64,000 nt of DNA from Octadecabacter dasysiphoniae (GCF_021532615.1 NZ_JAKGAQ010000001.1:620001-684000); one strand, 5' to 3'. Counted from the stretch's first letter, positions 44,629 through 55,847 are shown. The notes: generated by a model not told the origin, from the letters alone. Program-made: numbers and translations.

Positions 44629-45285
44629 ATGTTGAAGCGCGTTTTGGGGAAAACACTGGCAGCTGCCGTGCTGTCGGTGGTTGCTATGGGTGCACCTGCA
44701 CAAGCTGATGATGTCTTGGCCGCACGATTGGGTGCGCTGCTGGGGCAGGAACGTACTGCGATCCAACAGGTGTCAGACGTGCGTATTGCTGCCCTGACGG
44801 CGGTGCCGCCTGCTTCTGCCCGCAATATCCCAACGGCCCCCGACGTGATTACCTACGACGTCGCATTCCTCAACGGCCAACCTGATGCGTCCGGTGGGGA
44901 ACAATGGCGTTGTTTGGCCGAAGCGTTGTATTTCGAAGCGCGCGGCGAAAGCGTGCGGGGCATGTTTGCCGTCGGCGAAGTTATCATGAACCGCGTCGAT
45001 TCTTCGCGCTTCCCCAGTTCCCTTTGTGGTGTGATCAACCAGGGCACGGGCCGCCAGTACGCCTGCCAATTTACATATACGTGTGATGGCAATGCCGAGG
45101 TTATTCATGAACCTGCCGCATGGGCCAAGGTCGGAAAAGTTGCCCGTTTGCTGATGGATGGCGCGCCGCGCCAGCTGACCGATGGTGCCACACATTATCA
45201 CACACGCGCCGTGAATCCACGCTGGGCGCGGGTGTTTCCACGCACCACAACGATCGGGTCGCACCACTTCTACCGTCAGTCCTAG
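44629..45285 (+). CDS. Cell wall hydrolase (SleB-like, Hydrolase_2)
   Basis: A 218-residue secreted hydrolase of peptidoglycan glycan strands. Signal peptide to about residue 27 (cleavage after AQA). The catalytic domain spans about 90-218 and starts with WRCLAEALYFEARGES, whose Glu is the catalytic acid, then GEVIMNRV, YACQFTYTCDGN and THYHTRAVNPRW. The ATG at 44629 gives the proper signal peptide; a TTG four codons earlier is possible. The 187-base gap upstream holds no gene that I recognise. Confidence 0.9.
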   Translation: MLKRVLGKTLAAAVLSVVAMGAPAQADDVLAARLGALLGQERTAIQQVSDVRIAALTAVPPASARNIPTAPDVITYDVAFLNGQPDASGGEQWRCLAEALYFEARGESVRGMFAVGEVIMNRVDSSRFPSSLCGVINQGTGRQYACQFTYTCDGNAEVIHEPAAWAKVGKVARLLMDGAPRQLTDGATHYHTRAVNPRWARVFPRTTTIGSHHFYRQS

Positions 45286-45375
45286 TCGCATCCGCCCCCT
45301 AGGGTGGCGCGATAGATGCTTGTTTGGCCCCGCGAGGCTTAGTATTCCACGCGCAACACCTGCGAGGATAACAAG

Positions 45376-46284
45376 ATGAGCAGCGATACAAGATTGGCCT
45401 TTGCCCACCCGTCAGAACGGGCAGAGGCAACGTCACCGGATGGCAGCGGCGGGCTGCGTGACCGCATTTCCCTGCGCGATTACATCACCGAAGTCGAAAT
45501 TGGTGCGTTTCAGGCCGAACGCGGCACGCTGCAACGCATCAAATTCAACGTCGTGGTTGAGGTCGCGCCGCTGACCGGCGCCATCGACGATGATGTCGAC
45601 CGTATCCTGTCCTATGACCGTGTCACCGAAGCGATTGATGCCGAATTGGGTGCCGAACGCCTGAACCTTCTTGAAACACTGGCAGCGCGGGTGGCAGAGC
45701 GGATTTTGCTCGAACCCCAAGCGTTGCGGGTTTTTGTGCGGATCGAAAAGATTGATCGCGGGCCTTATTCGCTTGGCGTTGAAATTGTGCGTGAACAGGG
45801 CGGGAACGCCGATGCCGCCGTCGAAACCGTCGAAGATCCGCATCCGCGTGTTGTGTACCTGTCCAACGACGCCATGGCCCGGGACGAGGTTTCGACCCTC
45901 ATTGACGATCTGGCCAAAGACGACACGCCGTTGATCTTTTGTGTTGGGGCCGGTGAAACGCCTGCACCAAGAACGCGGATTGCAATGGCGCAGCGGCGCA
46001 TTGATTTATTGGCGATTGAACAAAACGCATGGGTTCTGGCGGGGCGCGACAAGCGTTGTGTTGTTGTTGGCACCCGAACCGAGCTCGACTGGGCGATGAA
46101 GAACGGACAGATTTGCGTCTGGGCCCCGTCTAAAATTGTGCTAGACGCGGTGGACGGTCCAAGCGCGCATGCAGCGGATGCACTGGCACTTGTGGCGTGG
46201 TTTGCGGGGCAAATGCAGGCACAGGAATTGGTCGTGATCGGGGATGGCGCGCCCGACTGCGCCGTACCGGTGCGCGTTCTGTAG
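45376..46284 (+). CDS. folB: Dihydroneopterin aldolase with an extra C-terminal domain
   Basis: Folate pathway enzyme FolB, cleaving dihydroneopterin. The FolB domain covers about 28-145: RISLRDYITEVEIGAFQAER near 30-49, the catalytic Glu and Tyr regions, and LNLLETLAARVAERIL. The protein is 302 residues, whereas ordinary FolB has about 120; the extra 150 residues (about 150-302) start after NADAAVETVED and are globular-looking (WAMKNGQICVWAPSKIVLDA). I do not recognise that domain. It is in an operon with folP, which starts directly after the stop (TAGATG), and glmM. Confidence 0.88.
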   Translation: MSSDTRLAFAHPSERAEATSPDGSGGLRDRISLRDYITEVEIGAFQAERGTLQRIKFNVVVEVAPLTGAIDDDVDRILSYDRVTEAIDAELGAERLNLLETLAARVAERILLEPQALRVFVRIEKIDRGPYSLGVEIVREQGGNADAAVETVEDPHPRVVYLSNDAMARDEVSTLIDDLAKDDTPLIFCVGAGETPAPRTRIAMAQRRIDLLAIEQNAWVLAGRDKRCVVVGTRTELDWAMKNGQICVWAPSKIVLDAVDGPSAHAADALALVAWFAGQMQAQELVVIGDGAPDCAVPVRVL

Positions 46285-47280
46285 ATGGTCTATTACCGCC
46301 CGATAGTTATGACGGATCCCTGTCGCCCAGCAGGTGCGCACACAGTGGCGGGGGGCGGGTGTTGGTTTACCCATGCTGAGCGTATGGAGCGCGGCGGATC
46401 GTCAGGTCTAGTGACGGCGTCCGACATACCGGCCGATGTATTGACCCGACTGACAGAACCGCGCGCGCTGGTTTCAGGTGTGTCGATGGACAGCCCGCGT
46501 ATCATGGGCATCTTGAACGTCACGCCGGACAGCTTTTCGGACGGTGGTTTGTTTCGCGAACCGGATGCAGCCCTGGCCCAAGCCCGCCAGATGATGGCGG
46601 ATGGTGCGGACATTCTTGATATTGGCGGCGAAAGCACGCGACCCGGTGCCGCCACGGTCGATGTAAACGATGAAATCGCCCGAACGGCGCCTGTCATCAA
46701 GGCCCTGTTGACGCAAGACTGCGCGCCGATTTCCATCGATACCCGCAAGGCTGGTGTGGCACGTGCGGCGCTGGATGCGGGGGCGACCATTCTTAACGAT
46801 GTTGCGGCGATGACCTATGACGCGGATATGGCGCAGGTTGCAGCGCGTGCCAATGTTCCGATCTGTTTGATGCACGCACAGGGCGACCCTGAAACCATGC
46901 AGGATGCGCCACATTATGATAACGTCACGCTTGATGTTTACGACTTTCTGGCCGCGCGCATCGCCACCGCAGAGGCAGCGGGGATCAGCCGGTCAAACAT
47001 CATCGTTGATCCGGGGATCGGGTTTGGCAAAACACAGGCACACAACCTTACTCTTTTGAAAAATATATCTATTTTTCATGGGCTTGGATGCCCCATTTTG
47101 TTGGGCGCGTCCCGAAAGCGATTTATTGGTGCAATCGGAAATGCACCGCACGCCCGCGACCGGATGCCAGGGTCAGTCGCCGTAGGGTTGCACGGTGCAC
47201 GCCAAGGTGTGCAAATTCTGCGGGTCCATGATATAGCAGAAACAAGACAGGCGATGAGCCTGCATCTGGCAGTGAATTAA
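46285..47280 (+). CDS. folP: Dihydropteroate synthase
   Basis: Joins dihydropterin pyrophosphate to p-aminobenzoate, the sulfonamide target. The 331-residue TIM barrel has [17 protein letters not shown] near 70-87, [11 protein letters not shown] near 112-122, the loop-2 TRP motif, [17 protein letters not shown] near 150-166, and [16 protein letters not shown] near 240-255. The N-terminal 65 residues precede the usual start, so the gene could begin at a later ATG, but the first ATG abuts folB. FolE2 is encoded 14 kb away. Confidence 0.95.
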   Translation: MVYYRPIVMTDPCRPAGAHTVAGGGCWFTHAERMERGGSSGLVTASDIPADVLTRLTEPRALVSGVSMDSPRIMGILNVTPDSFSDGGLFREPDAALAQARQMMADGADILDIGGESTRPGAATVDVNDEIARTAPVIKALLTQDCAPISIDTRKAGVARAALDAGATILNDVAAMTYDADMAQVAARANVPICLMHAQGDPETMQDAPHYDNVTLDVYDFLAARIATAEAAGISRSNIIVDPGIGFGKTQAHNLTLLKNISIFHGLGCPILLGASRKRFIGAIGNAPHARDRMPGSVAVGLHGARQGVQILRVHDIAETRQAMSLHLAVN

Positions 47281-47299
47281 GACTAAGACAGGGCGCCCC

Positions 47300-48655
47300 A
47301 TGGCACGTAAATTTTTCGGAACCGATGGTGTACGCGGTAAGGCCAACACCTACCCAATGACTGCGGACATGGCGTTGAAAATTGGCGCCGCAGCGGGGCG
47401 GTATTTTCGCAATGACGGGTCGAACGGCCACCGTGTTGTGATTGGCAAAGACACGCGTTTGTCGGGGTACATGTTCGAAAGCGCGCTGACAGCGGGCCTG
47501 ACCAGTACGGGGATGAATGTACTGCTGCTGGGCCCGATCCCAACGCCGGGTGTTGGCCTGTTGACCACGTCCATGCGCGCCGATCTGGGCATCATGATTT
47601 CCGCAAGCCACAATCCGGCCTGCGACAATGGCGTTAAATTCTTTGGCCCGGACGGTTTCAAACTGTCCGATGAGGCAGAGATGGAAATCGAAGCATTGCT
47701 GGAAGGTGAGATTATTCCAGCGCAAGCCACCAACATCGGCCGCGCAAAACGCATTGATGATGGCCGGTTCCGCTATGCTGAACGCCTTAAGGGGACGTTT
47801 CCGGCAGGTATGCGATTGGATGGGCTTAAGGTTGTTGTCGATTGCGCGAATGGCGCAGGCTACAAGGTTGCGCCCGAAGTCTTGTGGGAACTTGGCGCAA
47901 CGGTGATCCCTGTTGGCACTGCGCCAGACGGTTTTAACATCAACGAAGGGTGTGGGTCGACAGCCCCGCGCACTGCGGCGGAAACGATCGTGACGCACGG
48001 CGCGGATGTGGGCATTTGTCTGGACGGCGATGCAGACCGCGTGATGATCTTGGACGAAAAGGGCATCGTGGCAGACGGCGATCAGATTATGGGCCTGTTT
48101 GCATCCCGCTGGGCTGAAAAAGACCGCCTTCAGGGCGGGACTTTGGTGGCGACTGTGATGTCGAACCTCGGGCTGGAACGGTTCCTTAACGATAAGGGTT
48201 TGGCCCTGCTGCGCACGAACGTTGGTGATCGCTATGTCGTCGAAGCGATGCGCGCAGGCGGGTATAATCTGGGCGGTGAGCAGTCGGGCCACATCGTCAT
48301 GACGGACTACGCGACGACTGGCGATGGGTTGCTTGCCGGGCTCCAGTTCCTCAGCGCGATGGTTGAAACCGGTAAACGCGCGTCAGAACTGTGCCGCGTG
48401 TTCGAAACCGTGCCCCAAGTCCTTAAGAACGTGCGCTATGAGGCCGGGGCTGATCCATTGTCCGCAGGCGCCGTGCAGGCCGCTATTTCCAGTGCCGAAG
48501 CATCGTTGGTCGGCAAAGGCAGACTGCTGATCCGCAAATCTGGAACGGAACCGCTGATCCGCGTAATGGCGGAATGTGTGGATGATACTCTTTTGGGGCA
48601 GGTGGTTGATGGCATCGTCGCAGAGGTTGAGGCCGTCGCGAAAATCAGCGCTTAA
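47300..48655 (+). CDS. glmM: Phosphoglucosamine mutase
   Basis: Interconverts glucosamine-6- and -1-phosphate for peptidoglycan and LPS synthesis. The 451-residue enzyme starts [13 protein letters not shown], has the phosphoserine loop [12 protein letters not shown] with catalytic Ser103, the Mg-binding [10 protein letters not shown] near 242-250 and the C-terminal phosphate-binding [12 protein letters not shown] near 430. It follows folP by 20 bases. The 3' end overlaps the convergent transporter gene by 11 bases. Confidence 0.97.
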   Translation: MARKFFGTDGVRGKANTYPMTADMALKIGAAAGRYFRNDGSNGHRVVIGKDTRLSGYMFESALTAGLTSTGMNVLLLGPIPTPGVGLLTTSMRADLGIMISASHNPACDNGVKFFGPDGFKLSDEAEMEIEALLEGEIIPAQATNIGRAKRIDDGRFRYAERLKGTFPAGMRLDGLKVVVDCANGAGYKVAPEVLWELGATVIPVGTAPDGFNINEGCGSTAPRTAAETIVTHGADVGICLDGDADRVMILDEKGIVADGDQIMGLFASRWAEKDRLQGGTLVATVMSNLGLERFLNDKGLALLRTNVGDRYVVEAMRAGGYNLGGEQSGHIVMTDYATTGDGLLAGLQFLSAMVETGKRASELCRVFETVPQVLKNVRYEAGADPLSAGAVQAAISSAEASLVGKGRLLIRKSGTEPLIRVMAECVDDTLLGQVVDGIVAEVEAVAKISA

Positions 48656-49541
48656 GCAGCGATTTCAGACCGGCCCATTGGCTGATCGCCAACCCGCACA
48701 AGATCAGCGCGAGGGCTGCGAAAAAGCGTTGCGTCAGGACTTCTGACAGCACCCAAGCGCCGAAAACCATGGACCAAACGGGTACCTGGTAATTCACCAA
48801 TGTCATAAACACGGACCCTGCGGTGCGTATCGTTTGCACGCGCAACAATGCGGCGAAGGCTGTTGGTACAAGACCAAGAAAAACGATCGCATATCCCGCG
48901 CGCCCATCTACCCATGTGGGCACGCCTTCAAACACAAGCATTGCCGGGATCAAACAAATAGCGCCCACGACAAGCGTTAGCGCGGCCATCGTGATGCTGT
49001 CTACGGGCGGGCAGCGCCGCGTCAGCACGCTTGAAATCGCATAGGACAGCGACGCCGCGATGCAGGCCAGTTGCGGCAGCGCCAAGCTGCCTTCGGAAAA
49101 ATCAAACGCCCCCGGGCCCACCAGAACGGCCGCGCCGATAAATCCAACGATGACGCCGATTGTTTTGCGGCTTGTCATGCGTTCGTCGGAAAACAGGTGC
49201 GCCAAAGGGAAAACGAAAAGCGGCAGGGCGGCCATGGAAATCCCTGCAAAGGCGGATGGCACATATTGTTGCCCCCAACTTAGCAGCGCAAAGGGCAGGG
49301 CGGTGTTCAACACACCAATCACCGCGAGGTAACCCCACACGGCGGTTCCGCTTGGCATCGCCCGCCCCATAATCCGAACCAACAGCAGCAGCGTCACAGC
49401 ACCCAATGTCGTACGCGCGCAGGCAACCGTCAAAGGGCCATACCCCTCAAGCGCGATGGCCACGACCATGAATGTCCCGCCCCAGATAAGGCCAAGCATC
49501 AGGATCGAAAGCCAATTGAACAGCGTCGGCTGATCGGACAC
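48645..49541 (-). CDS. EamA-type DMT transporter
   Basis: A 298-residue inner membrane protein with ten hydrophobic segments in two EamA repeats (about 9-140 and 155-290). The N-terminal pattern [18 protein letters not shown] near 15-32 and [16 protein letters not shown] near 92-107 are typical. Substrate unknown. A 6-bp inverted repeat GGTTAC/GTAACC lies upstream (49545 onward) at a possible operator position, which is weak evidence. It is convergent with glmM, overlapping by 11 bases. Confidence 0.88.
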   Translation of the reverse strand: MSDQPTLFNWLSILMLGLIWGGTFMVVAIALEGYGPLTVACARTTLGAVTLLLLVRIMGRAMPSGTAVWGYLAVIGVLNTALPFALLSWGQQYVPSAFAGISMAALPLFVFPLAHLFSDERMTSRKTIGVIVGFIGAAVLVGPGAFDFSEGSLALPQLACIAASLSYAISSVLTRRCPPVDSITMAALTLVVGAICLIPAMLVFEGVPTWVDGRAGYAIVFLGLVPTAFAALLRVQTIRTAGSVFMTLVNYQVPVWSMVFGAWVLSEVLTQRFFAALALILCGLAISQWAGLKSLLKR

Positions 49542-49687
49542 GAGGTTACCTTTATGTTGGGAAGGCCTTTGTAACCGCTATATTAACGAGAAGGCGTTTT
49601 CATTCCAAGGACCAAAACGAAGACCAAATTAGTCGGCGTTCAAAGGGCCCAAAGACATGAACAAACGCCCGCATCGCGTCTTGTTCA

Positions 49688-50884
49688 CTATTGGAACTGC
49701 GGCACAAATTTCTGTCGTTTCCGCAGTGCTTGAAAACGGGAATTGAGCGCGGCGGGAATGAAGATTGTGAGTGTCGCAAGAACGACCGCCCCTTCGCTGA
49801 ACAACAGGTATTCACCAATGAGGTGTGGCGAGATAAACGCAGCGAAAAGGTAAACAAGGGCTGCCTGCCACGCAAAAACCTGCAACGCGTGCTGGCCAAG
49901 AAACACCAAGGCTGGACTGTTCAACACCTGCAAAAGGCCGCGTGCGGATGCCGCAATTGCGGGGAACCTTGATTGTGGCCCCGCGATTAAGACCCAGGCT
50001 CCGACATATAGATAGGCCATGAACACAAGGATGCGCGATGCGCTCATGTCCAAGCGGTCAAAGCTCAGCGCGGCGATTTCAAACAGGTCGCCCCATTCAG
50101 ATGGTCCCTGTGAAATAATGATTTTGCTGACGTAGAACACGCCAATCAGGGCAAGGCTGGGCCACAAAAGGTGCAGCGCCGCCCGAGTGCGCATGAACGA
50201 AACATCAAGCCGATCTTGCGCCATGTAGAACCCGACAGCCAAGCCACCGAAATACAAGACCTGCCAGCCCAGACGGTTGAGGTAGGCGCCCAGTTGCAGA
50301 CTGAATTCATCTAGGCCGATAAACGTCGATGCCATTTGCATCCAAACGGTCGAAAGCCCGGTCTGGGCAAGCACCCAGAACCCGAAACTGCACAGCGCAA
50401 CAGCCCGCCAACGCCCCTTGTGAAGGGCGATCAGCACAGCCGGCGTAAGCAGCATAAACACGATATACAGGGCAAGGATATCGATGCCCCAAATTGGCGT
50501 CAGCTGCGCGATTGCCAGAACACCCGCCAGAATAGGCGCCTCCCCAAGGGGGGACGTTAAGAACGCGGGAAGATTTGGCAGCAATGGAATGGTGATGACG
50601 AAGGCCACGCAAAGGGCGATGCTCCACCGCAGGAGCATCAGCACACGGCCCGTCATCGCGCGGCGCATTTCAGCCTCTCCGCGTGACAACAAACGCTTGC
50701 CGTAGACCAAACCGATGATGAGGCCGGAAAACGCGACGAAACCCTGTGCGGCATCAATGAAGCCGGAGGTGTGATGCAAGTTGCGGCCGATCATCGATGG
50801 CGCAACGAAAGACAAATGGCCCATGGTCATACTGATGAGGAAAAACCCACGTATTCCGTCAAAAATTGAAATTCGCATAGCCAT
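49688..50884 (-). CDS. OpgC-domain membrane protein
   Basis: A 398-residue polytopic membrane protein with about ten transmembrane segments, related to OpgC, which transfers succinyl groups to osmoregulated periplasmic glucans. The N-terminal ISIFDGIRGFFLISMTMGHL and the conserved HHTSGFIDAAQGFVAFSG region near 35-55 fit the family. The ATG at 50884 is followed six bases later by a second ATG (50878) that has GGAG at a better distance; either could be used. No opgGH genes are adjacent, so the acceptor glucan is not identified. Confidence 0.85.
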   Translation of the reverse strand: MAMRISIFDGIRGFFLISMTMGHLSFVAPSMIGRNLHHTSGFIDAAQGFVAFSGLIIGLVYGKRLLSRGEAEMRRAMTGRVLMLLRWSIALCVAFVITIPLLPNLPAFLTSPLGEAPILAGVLAIAQLTPIWGIDILALYIVFMLLTPAVLIALHKGRWRAVALCSFGFWVLAQTGLSTVWMQMASTFIGLDEFSLQLGAYLNRLGWQVLYFGGLAVGFYMAQDRLDVSFMRTRAALHLLWPSLALIGVFYVSKIIISQGPSEWGDLFEIAALSFDRLDMSASRILVFMAYLYVGAWVLIAGPQSRFPAIAASARGLLQVLNSPALVFLGQHALQVFAWQAALVYLFAAFISPHLIGEYLLFSEGAVVLATLTIFIPAALNSRFQALRKRQKFVPQFQ

Positions 50885-50966
50885 AGACTCCGAAGCAGAG
50901 GGTGCATCCAGAGAAAGCAGAACAATATGGCACGCCCAAGAAAGAACTATGGCGCCCAAAAGAAAA

Positions 50967-50988
50967 GAGGCGCCGGTTAAGGCGCCTC
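50967..50988 (-). terminator. Rho-independent terminator of ilvC
   Basis: GAGGCGCC (50967-50974) pairs with GGCGCCTC (50981-50988) across loop GGTTAA. On the minus strand it is followed by TTTTCTTTT, so it ends ilvC transcription, 27 bases after the ilvC stop. Confidence 0.88.
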
Positions 50989-51014
50989 TTTCATTTAGAT
51001 TTGACCAAAATAAC

Positions 51015-52070
<1,056 letters not shown>

Positions 52071-52169
52071 TTATGGCGCAGGTGATGGGCGTGGGCGAGG
52101 GGTGAAAGTGCCTATTTCGCACAAAGATCGAATTTGTTATGCGTCAATTTAATAAATAGTGAGATTTTC

Positions 52170-52625
52170 ATGTTAGATGACATCGATCGCCGCCTTTTGC
52201 GCCAGTTGCAGGCCGAACCAACACTTACGGCCGCTGAACTTGGCGCGCGCGCGGGTGTGTCCGCGCTGAAGGCCGCGCGGCGGTTGGGGCGTCTTCAGGA
52301 ACAGGGGATTCTTAAGGGGCAGCACGCTGTGATTAACTGGGCTGCGCTGGGGTATGCGGTGGGTGTGTCACTTCGCATCACGCTGGATAAAACACAAACG
52401 AGGGCCTTTGATGATTTTATTGATGCCGCGCGCGGCATTGCAGAAGTCACTGAAATTCAGACATTTCTGGGCCGCGTCGATGTGCGGCTCAGCGTGATCG
52501 CCCGCGATATGGCGCACTATCAAAACATCTATCGTGACCAAATCCTCGCCCTGCCACATATGGCCGATATTGAGGCTTTGATGACCGTCGCGACACTGCA
52601 CAATGACGAAAGCCTGCCGTTATGA
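52170..52625 (+). CDS. Lrp/AsnC-family regulator, first of tandem pair
   Basis: A 151-residue protein with an N-terminal AsnC helix-turn-helix (DDIDRRLLRQLQAEPTLTAA through AARRLGRLQEQGI, about 3-50) and a RAM/AsnC_trans_reg domain (about 65-140). I take ATG 52170 (MLDDIDRR) as start; the earlier in-frame start adds 12 residues without a binding site. The next gene, with the same architecture, overlaps its stop (ATGA). The pair is divergent from ilvC, so branched-chain amino acid control is likely but not shown. Confidence 0.92.
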   Translation: MLDDIDRRLLRQLQAEPTLTAAELGARAGVSALKAARRLGRLQEQGILKGQHAVINWAALGYAVGVSLRITLDKTQTRAFDDFIDAARGIAEVTEIQTFLGRVDVRLSVIARDMAHYQNIYRDQILALPHMADIEALMTVATLHNDESLPL

Positions 52626-53074
52626 TGTTGGATGACACGGATCGTGCGATTTTGGCGGCGCTTAGTCGTGATGCCACCCAAACGGCCGCAGCACTCGGCG
52701 GGCGCATCGGGTTAAGCCAACCCGCCACGTGGCGACGCATCAAACGATTGCGCGATGACGGCGTGTTGGCGGGACAGCGCGTCAGTCTGAACGCACAAGC
52801 GCTGGGGTTCGGGGTTACGGTGTTTCTTGGCGTTAAACTGGCGACCAAGGGGCGGGTTTCTCTGGATGATTTCGAACGCGCCGTAACGGCCATCCCCGAG
52901 GTGCAATTGGTGGAACATGTGCTGGGGCTCTATGATTATCGCCTGCGCGTTGTCGCCCGTGATCTGGCCGATTTCGAACGGGTCTTGCGCCGCCGCGTCA
53001 TGACGTTGCCCGGCGTCGGTGACGTCGAAGCAAACGTATTGTTAAGCGAAGAACGCAGGCCCGGGCCTATTTAG
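52622..53074 (+). CDS. Lrp/AsnC-family regulator, second of tandem pair
   Basis: A 150-residue AsnC-type regulator with the helix-turn-helix LDDTDRAILAALSRDATQTA and SQPATWRRIKRLRDDGVL at about 3-47 and a ligand domain to residue 145. An ATG three bases later is also possible. It overlaps the first regulator by ATGA, so both are made together and could form heteromers. Sequence identity between the two is moderate, not recent duplication. Confidence 0.92.
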   Translation: MMLDDTDRAILAALSRDATQTAAALGGRIGLSQPATWRRIKRLRDDGVLAGQRVSLNAQALGFGVTVFLGVKLATKGRVSLDDFERAVTAIPEVQLVEHVLGLYDYRLRVVARDLADFERVLRRRVMTLPGVGDVEANVLLSEERRPGPI

Positions 53075-53141
53075 CGCACCGGTATTCAGGGTTTCTTCAG
53101 ATATTTTCACTAAGCACCGGCCTAAGGCAGAAGGTGCATTC

Positions 53142-53876
53142 ATGTTGATTGATACGAACCGAAAGATCTGGGTATTTTCAATCTCTATAACGATTTTCGC
53201 GCTCGTCGTTTCAGAGGCGTTGAATCTGCTGCTTTTCCCAGCCCTGATTTTACCGGTCACCATGAAGGGAACTGCGATCATCGTTGGCGTAGTGACGATG
53301 CCGATTTGCCTATGGATCGGGCGGCAAATGAAGGAAAAAGCAATGATGAGCCTGCAACTTCAGGCCCTTGTTGACCGTGATCGTTTAACGGACGTTGCGA
53401 CCCGCGACTTTTTCTTTGCGCGCCTGACTGAATTCCCCAACGCCTATGGTGTGTCGCTGATGATCGATATCGACAATTTCAAACAGGTCAATGACACCCA
53501 CGGGCACCTTGCGGGGGATGACGTTATTCATGCCGTTGCCCAGATTTTGCGGGCGCAAATCCGTGACGTAGATATCGTGTGCCGTTTTGGTGGCGAAGAA
53601 TTTATCGTGTTTTTGCAGAATGCCACGGCTGAGGAAGGATGGGTCATTGCTGAACGCATCCGCCATTGCATACAGGTCGCGACGACACGCACGGATGCGG
53701 GCGATATCAAGGTGACCGTCTCGGTCGGAGGATCGCTGAAGGACCGGTTGGAACATGTCGACGAAGCCATCAAACGCGCCGACGACTGTCTTTACCTCGC
53801 CAAACAAAAGGGGCGAAACCGGACGGTGGTCGATTGGCCCCAACGTGGCGCAGTGGAACAGATGCGCGCTTCTTGA
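53142..53876 (+). CDS. Membrane diguanylate cyclase (GGDEF)
   Basis: Makes c-di-GMP from two GTP. The 244-residue protein has two N-terminal transmembrane segments (about 8-30 and 38-60), then a GGDEF domain from about 80. The active-site motif reads RFGGEEFIVFL near 146-156, a functional GGEEF variant; the preceding MIDIDNFKQVNDTHGHLAGD carries the metal-binding Asp. No RxxD inhibitory site is obvious. A PilZ gene occurs about 24 kb upstream. Confidence 0.93.
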   Translation: MLIDTNRKIWVFSISITIFALVVSEALNLLLFPALILPVTMKGTAIIVGVVTMPICLWIGRQMKEKAMMSLQLQALVDRDRLTDVATRDFFFARLTEFPNAYGVSLMIDIDNFKQVNDTHGHLAGDDVIHAVAQILRAQIRDVDIVCRFGGEEFIVFLQNATAEEGWVIAERIRHCIQVATTRTDAGDIKVTVSVGGSLKDRLEHVDEAIKRADDCLYLAKQKGRNRTVVDWPQRGAVEQMRAS

Positions 53877-53986
53877 TTAGGGGATTTCTTTTGTTCGGCA
53901 GCGCAGGGCGATCCTGTGTGAAAATAGACTTTGCTCCTTTAGGCGTCGGGCACTAAACATTTGCGGACCGAATAAGGAAATCTGCT

Positions 53987-55120
53987 ATGTCGACCAAATC
54001 ACTGCGTACGCCCGTTGATCCCAATGGATTGATGGAATTTTCTGTCGTGTTTACCGACCGTTCCCTCAACCATATGTCCAAGGCGTTTCAGGGCGTGATG
54101 AAAGACCTCGACGCGCTTTTGTGTGATGTCTACGGCGCGGATGGTGTGGCAATTGTTCCCGGTGGGGGCACCTACGCGATGGAGGCTGTCGCGCGCCAGT
54201 TTGGCGGCGCGGCCCACACAATGATCGTGCGCAACGGTTGGTTTTCATACCGGTGGAGCCAGATTTTCGACGCAGGTGACTTCACCGCGAAAACGACGGT
54301 GCACAAAGCGCGCCAAACTGGAAACGACAGCCGTGCCCCCTTTGCGCCGGCCCCGATTGACGAAGTGACGGCCGCAATCCGTGACGCGAAACCAGACGTT
54401 GTCTTTGCGCCGCACGTGGAAACCAGCGCCGGAATCATTCTGCCTGATGACTACATTACGGCACTGGCCGAAGCCGCCCATGACGTCGGGGCGTTGTTGG
54501 TGCTGGATTGCATCGCGTCCGGCTGCGCGTGGGTTGATATGAAGGCAACAGGCGTTGATGTGTTGATTTCTGCGCCGCAAAAGGGGTGGTCCAGCAGCCC
54601 GTCAGCCGGCCTCGTGATGATGTCGGCGCGCGCGCTCGAACGTCTGGAAACGACAACATCCAACAGCTTTACCGTCGATCTGAAAAAATGGCGCCAGATT
54701 ATGGAGGCGTATTTGGGCGACGGTCACGCGTACCATGCCACAATGCCCACGGATGCGTTGCGTGATTTCCGCGACACGATGGTCGAAAGCGCGGCCTTCG
54801 GGTTTGACGCGCTGCGCGATGCACAGTGGTATCTTGGGGATGGTGTCCGCAAATATTTCGCCGAAAAGGGGTTCAAATCTGTCGCGGCAGATGGTTTTGG
54901 CGCACCGGGCGTGGTGGTGTGTTACACCGATGATCCTGACATTCAGAACGGGTCAAAGTTTGCAGGGGCTGGAATGCAGATCGCCGCGGGTGTTCCGTTG
55001 GCTGTGGACGAACCCGCAGATTTTCGCACGTTTCGCATCGGCCTGTTCGGGATCGACAAACTGCGAACACCGGACGTAACGCTTAAGACATTCACTGATG
55101 TTGCGGATCAGGTTCTCTGA
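53987..55120 (+). CDS. Class V aminotransferase, alanine-glyoxylate/serine-pyruvate type
   Basis: A 377-residue PLP enzyme of the class V family. VPGGGTYAMEAVARQFGG near 57-74 binds the cofactor phosphate, DCIASGCAWVDMKATGVDVL near 169-188 holds the PLP-pairing Asp, and SAPQKGWSSSPSAGLVMMSA near 191-210 contains the Schiff-base Lys (QKG). Such enzymes convert alanine, serine or phosphonate-type amines with glyoxylate or pyruvate. Neighbours give no pathway hint. It ends in a convergent hairpin region. Confidence 0.88.
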   Translation: MSTKSLRTPVDPNGLMEFSVVFTDRSLNHMSKAFQGVMKDLDALLCDVYGADGVAIVPGGGTYAMEAVARQFGGAAHTMIVRNGWFSYRWSQIFDAGDFTAKTTVHKARQTGNDSRAPFAPAPIDEVTAAIRDAKPDVVFAPHVETSAGIILPDDYITALAEAAHDVGALLVLDCIASGCAWVDMKATGVDVLISAPQKGWSSSPSAGLVMMSARALERLETTTSNSFTVDLKKWRQIMEAYLGDGHAYHATMPTDALRDFRDTMVESAAFGFDALRDAQWYLGDGVRKYFAEKGFKSVAADGFGAPGVVVCYTDDPDIQNGSKFAGAGMQIAAGVPLAVDEPADFRTFRIGLFGIDKLRTPDVTLKTFTDVADQVL

Positions 55121-55151
55121 ACCGCCCCAACCACAGTGTCACTTAGGGTCC

Positions 55152-55176
55152 GGCCAAAATCCGCAGGATTTTGGCC
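55152..55176. terminator. Perfect hairpin between convergent genes, probable bidirectional terminator
   Basis: GGCCAAAATCC (55152-55162) and GGATTTTGGCC (55166-55176) form an 11-bp perfect stem with a three-base loop GCA. It lies 31 bases after the aminotransferase stop and, once the DUF2461 frameshift is corrected, after that gene's stop (55198) as well. The A4/T4 tract is inside the stem. Confidence 0.6.
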
Positions 55177-55197
55177 CCCGCCCGCCGCAGGCGTATT

Positions 55198-55847
55198 CTA
55201 CAATGTGGGGGTTTCCGCGACGCCGACCAGCATGTCGGACACGGGCCAGATCTTGGCAAATTCTTTTCGTAAAGCACCCACCAGATCGCCTGCAAGATCC
55301 GGGTGGCCCGCGATGACCAATCCTTTGTGACGCAACAATTCGCCATGGGATGATCTTTGCCAAAAGGGGGCGGCACGCGTTTCAGCTTAGGCTCCCAAGG
55401 GGCGTATCCATGCTGCGCCGCTGTTTCGATTTTGTCCGACACATATGCGCCATCCAGATCGACGACTTTGCGCCAATCGCCCAGCACGTCTTTGGAAAAC
55501 TCCATCATTCCGGTCGCAACCGTGACCTGCGACGGGTTGATGCCAAAGAACAAAGCAGGATCCTGGCGGGTGCCCGTCTGCACGCCCCACATCATATGAA
55601 GATGCGTATTATAGGGCGTCTTGTCCTTTGAAAATCGAACGTCACGATGGGCGCGAAACAGCTTTGTCGTCACCGGATACCCCGTGACGCGCGACAGATG
55701 CGGCGCAAGCTCGTCAAGCAGCGCTTTGGCGGGATCACGCAGTTTCGCGTCATACTCGGACTTATGGTCCAAGAACCAATCGCGCGTATTGTCTTGCGCC
55801 AATGCGCGCAGGAAGGTCTGGGCGTCTTTGATCAAGGTATCGAACAT
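55198..55847 (-). pseudogene. DUF2461 (TIGR02453) protein gene with a -1 frameshift
   Basis: The first 169 codons give an ordinary DUF2461 protein: AQDNTRDWFLDHKSEYDAKL near 16-35, LFRAHRDVRFSKDKTPYNTH near 62-81 and ELKRVPPPFGKDHP near 155. Thereafter the frame in use gives an unrelated tail. If one base is added at about 55341, the alternative frame continues as MAELLRHKGLVIAG and DLVGALRKEFAKIW and ends PTL with TAG at 55200-55198, an ordinary family C-terminus. So a base has been lost in the gene or in the sequence. The family function is not known. Confidence 0.8.

Noticed and set aside
49542..49687. Search for a gene in the gap between the DMT transporter and OpgC genes
   Set aside because: Only fragmentary frames shorter than expected and no start signals; a weak inverted repeat is noted under the transporter.
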